Source: Rhynchosporium graminicola
Lineage: Eukaryota > Ascomycota > Leotiomycetes > Helotiales > Ploettnerulaceae
Assembly: GCA_900074885.1 (NCBI GenBank)
Contig: FJUW01000013.1
Coordinates: 1,135,674-1,199,673 of the forward strand
DNA: 64,000 nucleotides
Reading direction: 5' to 3'
In this document: positions 33,980-45,429 of the stretch, in pieces
Layout: each line of letters opens with the position of its first letter
How positions within the stretch are numbered: position 1 is the first letter of the stretch
Made by a program: the position numbers and the translations under genes
Notes under the pieces: model-generated
What the model saw: the letters and a program-made list of their open reading frames with translations, nothing else
Databases searched by the model: none
What the model was told of the DNA's origin: nothing

Positions 33980-35550
33980 TGTTGTAGTTGAGGATGGATG
34001 GATGGATGGATGGATGGATGGATGGATAGGATGTATAGAGAGGGTAGATGTCAATGATGCGACAAGTAAGTGTGGGAAATGTGGAAATAAAGAACAATTT
34101 CAGAACATCGCGAGAGCGATGGAGTCGTAGGTAGGAGGAAATGGAGGCGATTTGGGTTTGTATCAGTTCCGCAATTGCCAATCCCACTTACTCCCATAGC
34201 CGAGGTCGGGGATCCCGTCGCTGACGTGATTTGTAAGCGAACATTTGGTTTTGATTTTGTGGAGCAAGAGCAGAGCAGAGCAGAGCAGAGCAGAGCAGTC
34301 CAGAGCAGTCAGCACGAATGGAAGGACAAGCAAGACCTGGGATCAAATATATGCCTGTAGTTGTTAATGTTCCCATCCGGGCGTTCCTGTATGGATGTTA
34401 CGATGCTAAGACATGAATGAGATGAGAAACATAGATATCTGATTCGATCTTTCCCTCTTGAACTCCCAAGTTCTCACAAACATCCAGACATCTATCTCAT
34501 TGTCGGGTTTGTTTTGTATACATACCACTGCAGGCAGCATTTATACATTACCAACAACACCAACCGGTAAATTGATCTTCCGAATAGTCTCAAAGACATT
34601 GATTGGGATTATCCAGCCTTGGAGCCTGGATTACTACCACGTCCAAAACCATCTATCGAAATCCAAGAAATGCCAAACCAGCTTCAAACTTCGTGGACCG
34701 GTATAGTAGCCCCTAGGGAGTGTGCGGAAAGTGACTAGAATACTCTGCTGGCTGTAGCCGTCGAGTTGTGCGAGTTGGTAGATATGCCAAGACTATTGAC
34801 AGGAAACCTTCTTTGCTTAGCGACTAAACAAGGTGGCCATGGGTTTTCTGACTTTTGTTCTTGACTCGACAAATTTGCTAGTTTTTGATCAAATCACCTG
34901 TGAGTCATGGCCTTGGGGAGAATCTTGATTGTTACGCATCTTTTGGCTTCTTTAGATGTAGATGTTTATATGATTGTTGTGGTGGTTGAACAAAGAGGTG
35001 TCGATAGTTGGATGTGCCGACTTGGAGGTAGCTTCAACGAAGTCAACAAACAATCCTTCCGATGCTATTGACTCCATATGATAGGAAATCAGAGGTCGAT
35101 CAAATCAGTGGTAGCTAGGCTAGATAGCCAGGCGAGAAGGATTCATAAACCGCCGATCGTCAGATGGTTGAAGGAGCTCTTAGAATAAAGTACAGCCCGA
35201 AAAAGATATTTATCTGTATTATCTGGATCGAGGCAAATATATATATATATATATAAACGAGTGATTGAAGTTTCCGAACTAGGAGCGAGAGATAGTTACA
35301 CATCTGATGCCTCCAAGAAATTATGTAAACCCCAATCCAGCACTACAAATACAAAACCCGCAAAAGGTGTCTGCATTTAGCGCGCGCTTTCAAGAAAGTA
35401 TGTATCAGCTCCCATCCTACCACTGAGAAGGCAAGTCACTTCCAAACCCCATCCTGTCCCTCCCGACTCACTACCAAGCCACCTCAAAACTCGATCAATC
35501 CGTCCATCATCCAATCTCCCCTGCGCCCTCTGAACACACGGCCAACCTCT
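33980..35550. other. RIB1 promoter and intergenic region with simple repeats
   Basis: A GGAT microsatellite at 33993-34027 lies in the RIB1 leader, and an AGAGC-type pentanucleotide repeat is at 34265-34298. A short (TA)n run is near 35239-35256. No credible gene was found; the frames here are short and of biased composition. The 3' side holds the terminator region of the secreted-protein gene. Confidence 0.6.
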
Positions 35551-36090
35551 CTAGTCATGATGCCCTGGGGGCGGCTTCTTGACCACCCGCGGCCTGTCCC
35601 CTTCAGCAAGAGTCATACCCGTGACGCAGAACCCAGGCACCGGGTTGTCTTGGTTACACCAAGCACATCTTGGTCCAGTAGCGTCTATTTCATCCTGGGT
35701 AGGCGGATACCGCGGGGGGCATAATTTCCGGTGCAGTTGAGCTCCAAAATTGAGACAATCGGTATCGATGGAGCATTTGGGTCTGCAATACTTCGACACG
35801 CACGTAGGTTGGTTCCAGCCTTTGGTAAAGCCGTTGGTGTTGAGGTCGGAGCATTGTGAGGTTTTTGTGCACTATATGGGATGATGATTGTCAGTAGTGT
35901 AACGTGGATGAATGGATTAGGAAGGAGTGAGCGGAGGTGACTGATGTACATTGATGTAGTGATCCCCGTAAATCATCACGCGTTTGGTAATGTCAAGACC
36001 ATCGGACATGGCATCTGAGGGTACTCTGCCTGCGAAAGTAGTTGCCGCGTTGGCCAAGAGGAACGCGAGGAAAAGTGATGGAGTACGCAT
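35551..36090 (-). CDS. Small secreted cysteine-rich protein, candidate effector
   Basis: I cannot name a family. Exon 1 36090-35950 and exon 2 35871-35551 join phase 0 across a 78-bp intron (donor GTACAT, acceptor ATATAG) to give 153 residues. The N-terminus MRTPSLFLAFLLANAATTFA is a clear signal peptide. It is followed by a short pro-like segment ending in DITKR, a possible Kex2 cleavage site. The remaining chain contains ten cysteines, all in exon 2, including CSDLN, KYC, PKC, TDC, RCAWC and GFC; an even number suits five disulphides. It ends in PPPGHHD. Small, secreted, Cys-rich proteins of fungi are often effectors, antimicrobial proteins or surface proteins; which applies is not decidable here. 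A TATAAG box (36196-36201) lies about 105 bp upstream. The ATG at 36090 is set by the signal peptide. Confidence 0.85.
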
Positions 36091-38620
36091 TGTTACTGAA
36101 TGAATGTGGTGATAATCTTTGATTGAGAAGACTATCGAAAAAGGGGTGATGACTCGAAGGGGGAGTAAGAGAGACACTTCGAGAGAATGCACCACCTTAT
36201 ACGTTTTTTTGGACGTGTAGCTGATTTCGTACAGCGGTTTCGCCCTCGTAATTTACGATTGACTACCAGCTTCGTGTGATCCTACATTAGACGTTGGCTT
36301 GCAAAGCATGTAAAACGAACAACAGCGCTGATAGTTCAGCTTGGAATTTCGGATGAACTACCCCTCCCTCCCTTTGCACTACTCATCTGACCACTTAATT
36401 TGTCGAAAGTTTTAGGAATTCGAATTCTCGTGAGGCATTACATACGACATTACCCTAGGAATGGCGGTATACTCTCCCTCCTCCTAATCACTCGTAATTA
36501 TAGGTACTTTGAGGGTAATCTATGGAGGCTGTGTGCATGGAATACTAGGGTATTTGGCCAGTGAGAAGACCACGTCGAGCAGGTACCGCATTTTGACATC
36601 AATACCTACGAAGTATACGAGTACTGAAAGTCTAATGAAGGGTAAGGAATTGTCGTCGTTCAACCTTGTCCGAAGCATTCCGGGAGTTCCGGACGATGTT
36701 CCGTTTACTTAGTATACCATCCCATTCAGATTTGTTCGTTGGATGAAAAGACTAACTTATTAATCTAGGGCAATTACCGACTCGAGTCCATGCGAGTCTG
36801 TAGGACTGTAGAAAGGCATTTCACCCAATTCCATACGAATCCTCAAAAAAAGGCATTTCCTCCTTTGCAATACAGTAGTTCAAAACTGTATTAATGCTTG
36901 AATTCGGGTCAGGTGGCTGAGGTCACTTTCAGAGGAACCTACACACAGTTCGTTTCATATCATACTTGGTGGTTGGTTTAATTAAACCCATGCCCTGTAG
37001 AGTGGTTCTAGCAGATTAGATTGACACCCACATTTAGAGGAATTATGATCAAACGATTGGGTATTGTCCGCTGCAGAGACTCCCGGCGATTGGGACAGGG
37101 TAAGGGTTTATTTACCCCAATCACCAAGTATAGTAAATGCATATTTGATGAGAACAACACTACGCACTCCGCACTATTGGTTGTATTCAATTCAGGTTTT
37201 GGTTCAAAATCCCATCCCAACTCAATGGTATTATGGGGTTCAAGGATCCCCGACTTTCGAGAGGTCTACGCTACTGGGGGGGCGGGGGGGATTCACTGGG
37301 GAACGTGGGAAGAGCAAGTTCGGTAACAGAAGCGTAATATATATTATATATACCTGGTAGTCTTGGGCGTGTACACATAGATTCCTCATAAATGTACGAA
37401 AGTACTGTACCCTTGTGCATTAATTTACGATGTAAACTGATTTATCCCAAACGGGATAGCTTTACCTCGGAAGGTACAGAAGTGTGCAATACTCCGTAAG
37501 GCTTCGCACCCCCCTAAAGGATCTAACCCCTTTCGGAAGAAACTTACCCGCATTGGGACTTGTTTACATGCTGCTATTAAGGGTAAACAATGTAACCAGG
37601 GCGGCTGCCGATATTCATCCGCAGTTCACACACTCACTGCCCCCCTCTTTCCCCTCCGCGCCCGGCCGTTGCTACGAAGTTGACTTTTGCGGGTAGGAAG
37701 CATCGTGAACGAACCAAGATTCTAGATTCGCAGGGTATGAGCGAGCTGAGCCGAGCTGAATCGAGCTGAATCGAGCTGAATCGAGCTGGCTGGTGCCGTG
37801 ATGAATCACGAAAAGGCGATATACGAACAAGACACGACACGAACGCGACACGGCACGGCCGGTGAGATAGATCATGGGAATTTGATTTGGGGCAGGTTAT
37901 GTCGCCACAGAGTAGGCCAAGGGACCTTCACGAAGGTTCATCGACGAAGAACACGGATCGAGGCTCGCGCCAGAAATGGGGGAGATCAAAGCATTACAGT
38001 AACCCAGAGGTAATAAGCCGGCAATACATCGGCCACTGGAATGTTGCACACGAGCTGAGCGCATATCTCTGTGGATCTAGGACTGGATATTCCTCTATCT
38101 TCTACCCTACCCGCGTATCAAGGCCTCTCGTCCTGCTCCTTGTCTGTACCGCCGCTTGAGAATGGGGATAGGGATAAGCTTGATACTGCGCCAGGACCAA
38201 CCGAATGAGGATGCAGGAGAAAGCATGGCAGATGTTGCACGAGAGTTGGGGAGCCGCGCACGTTGCCGGCAGGGTCGAGCATTACCTGGTGATGACAACA
38301 TACAGGAGATGAGATCGATCACGAATAAAAGAGACACAATTGAGGATGATGATCGGAAACAACCCCGAGAACGAATCTGCGAAAACTTTGGTCGAGGGGA
38401 CATGGAGATACATATCATATTTTGCAGTGGATTGGCACTCTGGGGATGATCATTGCTTAGGGAAGAAGCCACGACGATCGAGGGATACACACTCGACACT
38501 GCATTGGAGAAATTGAACGGCAAGGGGTGGACTACAGAGCTCCCGTAGCCCATGTGCCCCTGGCACTCTTCTCATCCACCCGACGACTTCTCCTCATTCT
38601 GTCAATCAACCGATCCGTCA
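36091..38620. other. Intergenic region, no gene recognised
   Basis: About 2.5 kb without a credible gene. Frames at 37008-37360 and 38107-38553 overlap on both strands and have no recognisable features. The stretch 36400-37550 is somewhat TA-richer, with short homopolymer runs (a G run near 37278, C runs near 37510), but lacks transposon motifs. A minisatellite is listed separately. Confidence 0.5.
37742..37788 (+). repeat. 10-bp minisatellite, about four to five units
   Basis: Tandem units of GAGCTGAATC with one variant unit at the left (GAGCTGAGCC). No gene context. Confidence 0.85.
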
Positions 38621-39295
38621 TCAAGACAAGGCCGGTACCGCCCAAGAGTAGTAGCTTGCCAGGCTGACAGTTGAAGAACTTTTCGAAACCACTGGCAGAT
38701 CCGTTGTGCTTCCTAGTAGAAACTTCTGCGCAAAGGCTGTCAAGTCAGACTGTTGGCCGCTTGGGAATGAGCAATGGTTGTGTCCTCCTACGAGTGAGAA
38801 ACCAAATCTCTCCGGAACTCCCCACGCCTTGTATATGGTCTGTCCAATCTGCTGGCAAGCAGTTGTGCTGACGGGACCGAGCCAGTCAACATCATTCTCG
38901 ATTACGAACAGCCCGCGAGGAACAATAAGCGCAGCCAGCATATGATGGTCGAAGGGGAGCTGTGTGACTTTGGAGGTCCAGCTGTTGAAGTTAGGCGAGA
39001 ACCATGCGTTCTCTGTGATGATCTGAGAGGCAGTTTGAATGTTCTTGCCGGCTTTCTTTTCGGAATCCGAGATACGCCAGCATGCTGCTCCACCCGAACC
39101 AGATTCTTGGGGGAGAGTAAGTGCAATGCGAGGCTCAAATGCACCGACAACGAAGGCTCCTTTGCCGTTGCGAGAACAGCCAGTCACTCCGAGGCGGGTG
39201 GTGTCGATGTTTGCCGTGGGACTCAGCTCCAAACCATCAATCAGACGACTCACTCCCCATGCCCAGGCAAGCAAGGCGCCCGCGCTATGAGTCTT
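38621..39295 (-). pseudogene. CE15 glucuronoyl methylesterase, 3' half (catalytic part), split by Gypsy-3
   Basis: This is the C-terminal 225 codons of a carbohydrate esterase family 15 enzyme, which cleaves ester links between lignin alcohols and 4-O-methyl-glucuronic acid of xylan outside the cell. The frame has no intron or stop. The nucleophile Ser is in GCSRNG and the acid Glu in PQESGSGG, 23 residues later, the same spacing as Ser278-Glu301 of Trichoderma Cip2. The catalytic His is in GGHNHC. The half begins at the duplicated target GTCTT next to the left LTR, where the protein reads KTHSAGALLAWAWGVSR. Its own promoter and signal peptide lie 19.2 kb away at 58519-59036, so no active enzyme can be expected from this allele. 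The short Ser-rich tail after the domain is normal for forms without a cellulose-binding module. Confidence 0.95.
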
Positions 39296-39478
39296 TGTCA
39301 GGGGGCGTCCGAGATATATATATAGTAAAAGTCTTGATTCTGTCTATCGCTATAGTAAGAGGAACTATCTAAGTGAAGCTAACTAATAAAACTAAGTACT
39401 TAGTGCTATCTTATCTCGTGATAATATCCAGTGATATATACTTAGTGCTATCTTATCTTATAATAATATCCCGTGATA
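39296..39478 (-). repeat. Gypsy-3 3' LTR (left copy)
   Basis: 183 bp. The outer edge TGTCAGGGGGCGTCC is intact and the inner end CCCGTGATA is mutated relative to CCCGTAACA of the partner. Confidence 0.94.
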
Positions 39479-39559
39479 TCTCCCCCCCCTAAGTATAAAA
39501 AACTCTATCCCTAGAGAAAAAAGACAGTTCGACTAGTAATATATAGTAAATATAAATAG

Positions 39560-42100
39560 TAATAATTATTAATCTTCTCTACTGCTCTCCCCTGATAAAT
39601 CTAATACGTCCTTATTAAAATTTAACCTAGTTATAATTTATAGGATTAAAGTCATATCCTCTATATCCTTATTCTCCTTAGTTACGACTATCTTTATCAG
39701 GGCTAGCTTTTTCATTAGTCTAATTACTCGCTTCCCCTTCCCTTTCAGAGTAGATTTAGTAAGCTTTAGTAATATAATCGTATCTTTATTGCTATCTTCT
39801 ATAAGGTTAGAGGTCTAGGCAGTTAGCAAAACTAGACTCGTTAGCTTCTTCTTTAAGTAGAGTTTTCTTAGTTCGTATAGTTAGGGTTCGGTATCTAGTA
39901 CTATTATACCGAAAAGGCGTCCGTTTATAGTATTACTCTAGTTTTCTTAATTAATTAGATCTTTAATAGCGTATATTATTTCCGTATTTCCCGCGATACG
40001 AGTTAGTCTCTATATACTTATTAATTTTCTTAAGAAAAGTATTCTGTTTTTAACTAGGTCTATAACTCTCTAATAATATCCTAGCCTTAAGGGTTAATAT
40101 ATTAAGAGTTACAATAGGGCGAAGATAAAAGACTTATAGCGTTTTAGTATACTTCTATTTAGTTTTATAACGTTAGTCTTATTAGTTCTCTTTAACTTTC
40201 TTCCGCCCTTAGTATCCTTCGACCGGTTATAATCGACTATACCTATATATCCTTCTATATCATTAATAGGAGTTAATAGCAATTTCGATTAGATATTATA
40301 ATCTAAAGATAATATAATCAAATTTATTATATTTCCTATATCGACACGAGGTTCGATTAAATACGACTATTAATACGCTACTATACTACTTTTGATCTCG
40401 CTCTGAAAAATTAGGCCCTATACGTTCAGATATTCACGTAAGAATATAAAGTCTCCTGTCTTATTACTTACGACTAGTACTTATCGTAGTTTAGGCGTAA
40501 GTAGAGTTAGAGAGTATCTTAAAATATAGAATAAAATTCCTAACGTTACTATCGTTAGGTCTAAGTCGTAGAAAGGTGCCTAATATAGTAAACCTGATAT
40601 AAATTCTATATAATAGCCCGGTCTATTAATATTAATTCTTAGAAGAGCTACTATACTTATAACTACGTCTAGTACTAGTAGGCGTAAGATCTATACTAGC
40701 CCGACCGTCTCTAGCGCAATAGTATATATAATCTCGCTAAGTAGTACGATTGCAGACCTATAAGAGGTACTAATTAATATAGTTAGTAAGGCGTCTAGAA
40801 TAGCAATAGGGTTTAGTATATCTTAAAGCACGCGAAAATATTCTTCGATAACTACTTTAGTATCTGCGTAAGCTTGAATTATTAAGGAACATCTATTATA
40901 TAATATCTAGAGAAGATATAATACGTAGTTAGCGCGGTCCTTATCTAATAGAGATCTATCGAGTATATAGAGAAAGTCCTCTATTAACTTATATATACGT
41001 TCTATCTTTACTGCAAGTGAAATATATACGCTATAATATATCGCAGCGGAAGCTATTACTTATAGGAATATTTTAAAGCTCAGCTTTAAACTATCGTGCC
41101 CTCTTATTAGCGCGTTATCGAGGATAAATTATCTATTAGTTCTGCATCTTATGATAATACTAATATCTTCCTTAGCTTTAATCAATAGAGATAAGGTCTA
41201 GTATAAACTATCGAATACTAAGGAAGCGCTAATTAGTTAAAATACTTTCCTATCTGCTTATATATCTTCTTTATACTCCTTAGTAGGTTCTACTGCTCCG
41301 GCCTCCTTTAATCTTTTTTATCGGATTTTCTTCTATCTCTTTAGTTCTTATAGTTCTTAAAGAACTAGGCGGAGTTTATCTCTAAGATACTCTTATATAA
41401 TAATTTCTATAAAATAGTAATACTAATTATACTATATCTCCTTTATAATATTAGTAGCGTTAAACTTCTAGCCTCTAAGAACTATAATATCTCTATTAAG
41501 ATAGATAATATATCCGATTCTTATATTAGGAGTTATAAGACTATTCAAGGGAAAGTCGTTTATAGTAAGGCGTAAGCGGAAAGCGTCTCCGAAAGCTACT
41601 CGCTAAGAGTATAAGTATCCGTTAATTAGCGAAAAGTTAGCAGGGAACTATTTAAAAAGACTACTTATCGATATATTATAGTAAGCTACGCTAATTAGAT
41701 AGTCTCCTAGACAGATACCGGTTAGGACGCGAATATTACCTTAGGGGCGTTCGATATATAGGCCGGGTTCCTTATCGTCCCAGATAAGTTAATAAAGATA
41801 AAGCTAGTTCTTATAATATACTCTATCCTTAGGAGCCTTATAATAAAGTATAAATAGTTATTAAAGTGCTTAAGGAAAGTTACTATTTAGGTTAATATAC
41901 TCGTAGGAGTTATCTGACTCTCTACTCTATATAGTAAGGTTAAGTAGGATATCTCAGGTAACTCTGACGATACTACCTATCTTATACCTTAAACTATATT
42001 CGTTTCTCTTAATATTAAGATAAAGTAATCTATCTCGTAGACTTTAAAAGATTCGTAGAATATTACTTCGACGAACTAGTCAGGTGAAAGAGGATAACGA
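39560..42100 (-). pseudogene. ORF X: long unidentified sense frame after integrase in Gypsy-3
   Basis: I do not recognise this protein. On the minus strand, downstream of the chromodomain-like end of pol, one frame can be followed for roughly 800 codons with stops mostly at former Gln/Trp codons. Legible pieces include SLITPNIRIGYIIYLNRDII, RLKEAGAVEPTKEYKEDI, LIRGHDSLKLSFKIFL, IYKLIEDFLYILDRSLLDKD, YDLDLTIVTLGILFYILRY and, near its end, TKSTLKGKGKRVIRLMKK then a Ser/Glu-rich tail about 90 bp before the LTR. The position is that of env in retroviruses, but there is no evident signal peptide or membrane anchor and the end is basic. The opposite strand is also partly open but has more stops. 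It could be an accessory transposon gene or a captured host gene. Confidence 0.45.
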
Positions 42101-42419
42101 GTATACTAGGGATAATAAGGTAAGGGAGTCGAGAGTTCTTAGTATATTATTATTAGTTACTATATTCGTGCGAAAGATAAGGTAGACTCTTATCGCGGTT
42201 AATATAGAGTTAATAGTAAGAGTATAGATAAAAGAGTTAATATATAGTAGTAAGATTATTATTATTAGAATTTTATATATATAAGTTAGATAAGGAGGAG
42301 CTTAAGGAAGTAAATAAACGCGATAGTAAAGCGGGAATATTAATAAGGTAAATATTAATAAGGCTAATTTACTAAAATATACGTCACGTGGACGATTTAT
42401 CGTTTACGTACTAAGGAGC

Positions 42420-45330
42420 CCTCGAACTTAGCGACTAAGTTCGGTACGTTCTCCTTTAGTATTAAGGCGAGTTCCTAAGATATAGTCTAATAACTTATAT
42501 ACTTAACCTTATAGTATATCTTCCTTATCCTATCTCTAGGTTATTTTCTGAGCTCTTTACGCAGGATCTTCTCGATAATATAACGTTCAGTGCCGTCTTT
42601 ATTATATATCGGGCTAGGTTCAAGTATAGTCCGATTAAATAGATCCGGTACTACTAGCTCTAGGTATTTAATTGAGATTACTAGGTATATATTCATCTAT
42701 TCGGATAGCTCTAGTTCGTAAGTAAATAGGTTTACTCGCCTGATAATCTTATATAGTCCAGATTTAATAAAAGATAGCTTAGTCTGATTCTATAAGAGCT
42801 TATACCTAGAGTCTATTCCTTTAGCTAGTCTAATATAAACTTCAGCCTTTAGCTTAAGTAATACCAGTATCCGGCCCTCGTTAAAGGCTAGCTTTATACG
42901 AGACTATACTAATATAACCGACTCTATCGCGTCCTGAAATAAGGTTTAATAGTTACGTATAAAGTCTTATCCCTCCTTTATAGTAAATACTTAAGTAATA
43001 GTATAATCAGTAGAAGAGAAAAGGGATCGGGGTTTTTAGCCGAATCTTAGTTCATAAGATATAAACCCGGTAGAGATATTTTCTGAAGTATTAAGGATAA
43101 AAGATATAGCTAGTACAAAATCTTCCTAATTAGACTAATCGAAACGTCTAGTAATAGTATAATATAAAGCGTAAATAAATATTTAATTAGATTATTCTGA
43201 TTAACTATCTGCCTTAGGGTTATTCGCTATAGTAAAAGCTAAGCTAATATTAGCGAAACTATATATATCTCCCTAAAATCCGCTAGTAAATCGTATATCC
43301 CGATCTGAAATTATCTTCTCTAGAACTCCTAGGTCCGCGTACGCGTCCTTATAATAAGCTTTAGCCTAGTCTTCGCCTCCCTAATCCTTATATCCGATAA
43401 TAACCTTAATCTATTTCGTTATCTAATCCGTAAATAGTAAGACTAAGTCGTATCTTTCCTTAGAAATTAGGAATCCTATAATTAAGTCTATATAGAATAT
43501 ATAGAGTTAAGTTATTAGAGGTAGAATTAGTATAAGTATACCGTTTAGTAGACTTCTGCCTAGTTTCGCTATTCGATAAGTAGGATAAGATACTACGTAT
43601 AATTAAACTATTCGCTATATCTTACGTATAAATACCTTATCCTTTAGGAAATCATATATCCTCTGTACTCCTACGTATACTCGGTTATCGTGAGTAACAC
43701 TAAGGACCTTCTTAATTAACTTTTCAGGTATATATATACGTTTAATCCTATTAAGATTCTAAAAGAAAAGCAACTTTATTCTAGTATCAAATCGGAATAA
43801 CTTAAAAGTAGAGATACGTTTATTCTAAGGAGACTTTTAGTAGTCCGTTTTCATTTTACAATAAAGCTATCCAAAAGTTCTATCCGTTAGAAGCTAGCGT
43901 AAGATAGATACTACTAGTTATTTATCTATATATACAGATATTAAATATGAAATTACTTCGTTATCCTATACTAGGTAATATATTACCTTTAAAACTAAGA
44001 TATCTCTATTATTTAACTCATATATTATATTCAATAGTCCTTAGATTCTTTTATCCTAAGGCGATTAGCGTTATAGCCAGCTTAAAGTATCTGCGTTCAG
44101 ATATATTTTCCTAGCTCTATAGATTATATTTATCTTATACGTATACTTAGCTAAGAAGAGAAACTAATTATCTAATCAGTTACTCTTCTTACAAGGACGA
44201 TTCTTAAAGTAGGATAATATTACTTAATAATCCGTATAGATAGTGAAATTTACACTATCGAGATATTATAGTAACTTCTCTAGCGCTTATACTAGTACGC
44301 ATATCTCTAGCTAAATAGGCTAGTAATTAATTTCTACTATAGATAAGGACTTAGATAAGAATAGGACCGGCCTTTCTACTCTATCGGTACTATCCACCTA
44401 GTGAAGAGCTACGCTATATCCGAATTCCTTAGAACTATCGATATAAAGTATAAAGTCCTATCCGAAGTCAGGGAATTTAAGGGTTAGCGCTAAAGTAAGC
44501 TGGTCTTTTAATATATTAAATACTTATTTAGACCTATATAGCAGGTTATCTATATATTACTTAGAGTATATTTTAGTATCCTTATAACATTTAGCTTTCT
44601 GAGACCGGGTTAAATTAGTATATTCTTCATATCTTAGTTATAGAAGCGGAATAAGTATCGCTTTAGTATAGCTGCCTTATCTTACTCCCTCTCGTAGTGT
44701 ATTCTTGAATCCGATTATCTTAAGCTCTAATAATAGTAAGGAGATAGCTGCGTAGTATAGTATAAATTTACAATAATACCCGAAAAATCCTAGCGCTTTT
44801 TCTAATTAAGATAAGGTTCTTAGAAATTCCTAAGATTATACTAATTCTATCTTCTCTTCTAAGGTATTCAGCCCTAGTCTAGATACCTTATATCCTAGCG
44901 CCTTAATAGATAGCTAGGCGAAGTAGTATTTCCCTAGAGCTAGTATAACTCCGGCGTCTTCTAGTAAGGTAAGCGCTAGATCTAGGTCTTTCATATATTA
45001 TTCCGAGGTAGCAGAAAAGATAATCACGTTATCGATATAAATAATAACAAATTTCTAAAGGTATTAGCGGAATAGATTCTCTATACGTACTTAGAAGAAT
45101 ACTAGAGTTATCGCTAGACCTATCGTTGCAATAGTAAGCATTTCATATCCCCTATACGCAGTAACTAATATTATCTTCTATTAGTCTACTAGTTCTAAAG
45201 GCTATTAGAAGAAGGATTTAGTAAGGTCGACACTAGAGAAAATCGTTACTCTACCCATGGCGGATAAGACGTCATTAGCCTTAGGTAATAGGTATACGTT
45301 AAGTATTAACTTCGTATTAAATTACTACCA
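42420..45330 (-). pseudogene. Gypsy-3 RT-RNase H-integrase-chromodomain, RIP-inactivated
   Basis: Minus-strand remnants: LILNVYLLPKANDVLSAMGRVT (start of the RT core) at about 45250-45320; YIDN at 45028-45039, in which the second catalytic Asp is now Asn; GFFGYYRKFI near 44780. An RNase H stretch contains YVDSSKEFGYSVALH at about 44390-44430, followed by RPVLFLSKSLSTVEINY. Integrase follows from about 43.8 to 42.7 kb. A chromodomain-like end with YYKVKYISY lies near 42460-42560, and the frame closes near 42420. The RT starts abruptly at 45330: about 100 residues that normally precede the YPLP-type motif are missing. Confidence 0.8.
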
Positions 45331-45374
45331 TATCAGGGGGCGTCCGAGATGTATATATAGTAAAAGTCTTTGAT
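45331..45374 (-). repeat. LTR-terminus fragment inside Gypsy-3
   Basis: These 44 bp match the outer end of the Gypsy-3 LTR (TATCAGGGGGCGTCCGAGAT...GTAAAAGTCTT) in the same orientation, then diverge. It lies exactly where the RT frame begins and the upstream part of pol is missing, and another C-rich tract follows at about 45425-45432. It marks a recombination junction or the end of a related, truncated element. Confidence 0.7.
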
Positions 45375-45429
45375 TTTAGGTGCATATTATTCAAGCACCC
45401 CTAATATCTATCCTCGTCGTAGACAGTTA

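Noticed and set aside
33980..34054. N-terminal extension of RIB1 through Ile-His-Pro-Ser repeats
   Set aside because: The upstream 'start' is TTG, not ATG, and the repeats come from a GGAT microsatellite; the ATG at 33979 is preferred.
38107..38553. 148-codon minus-strand frame downstream of the CE15 3' half
   Set aside because: Ser/Arg-rich composition, an overlapping plus-strand frame, and no recognisable domain or splice structure.
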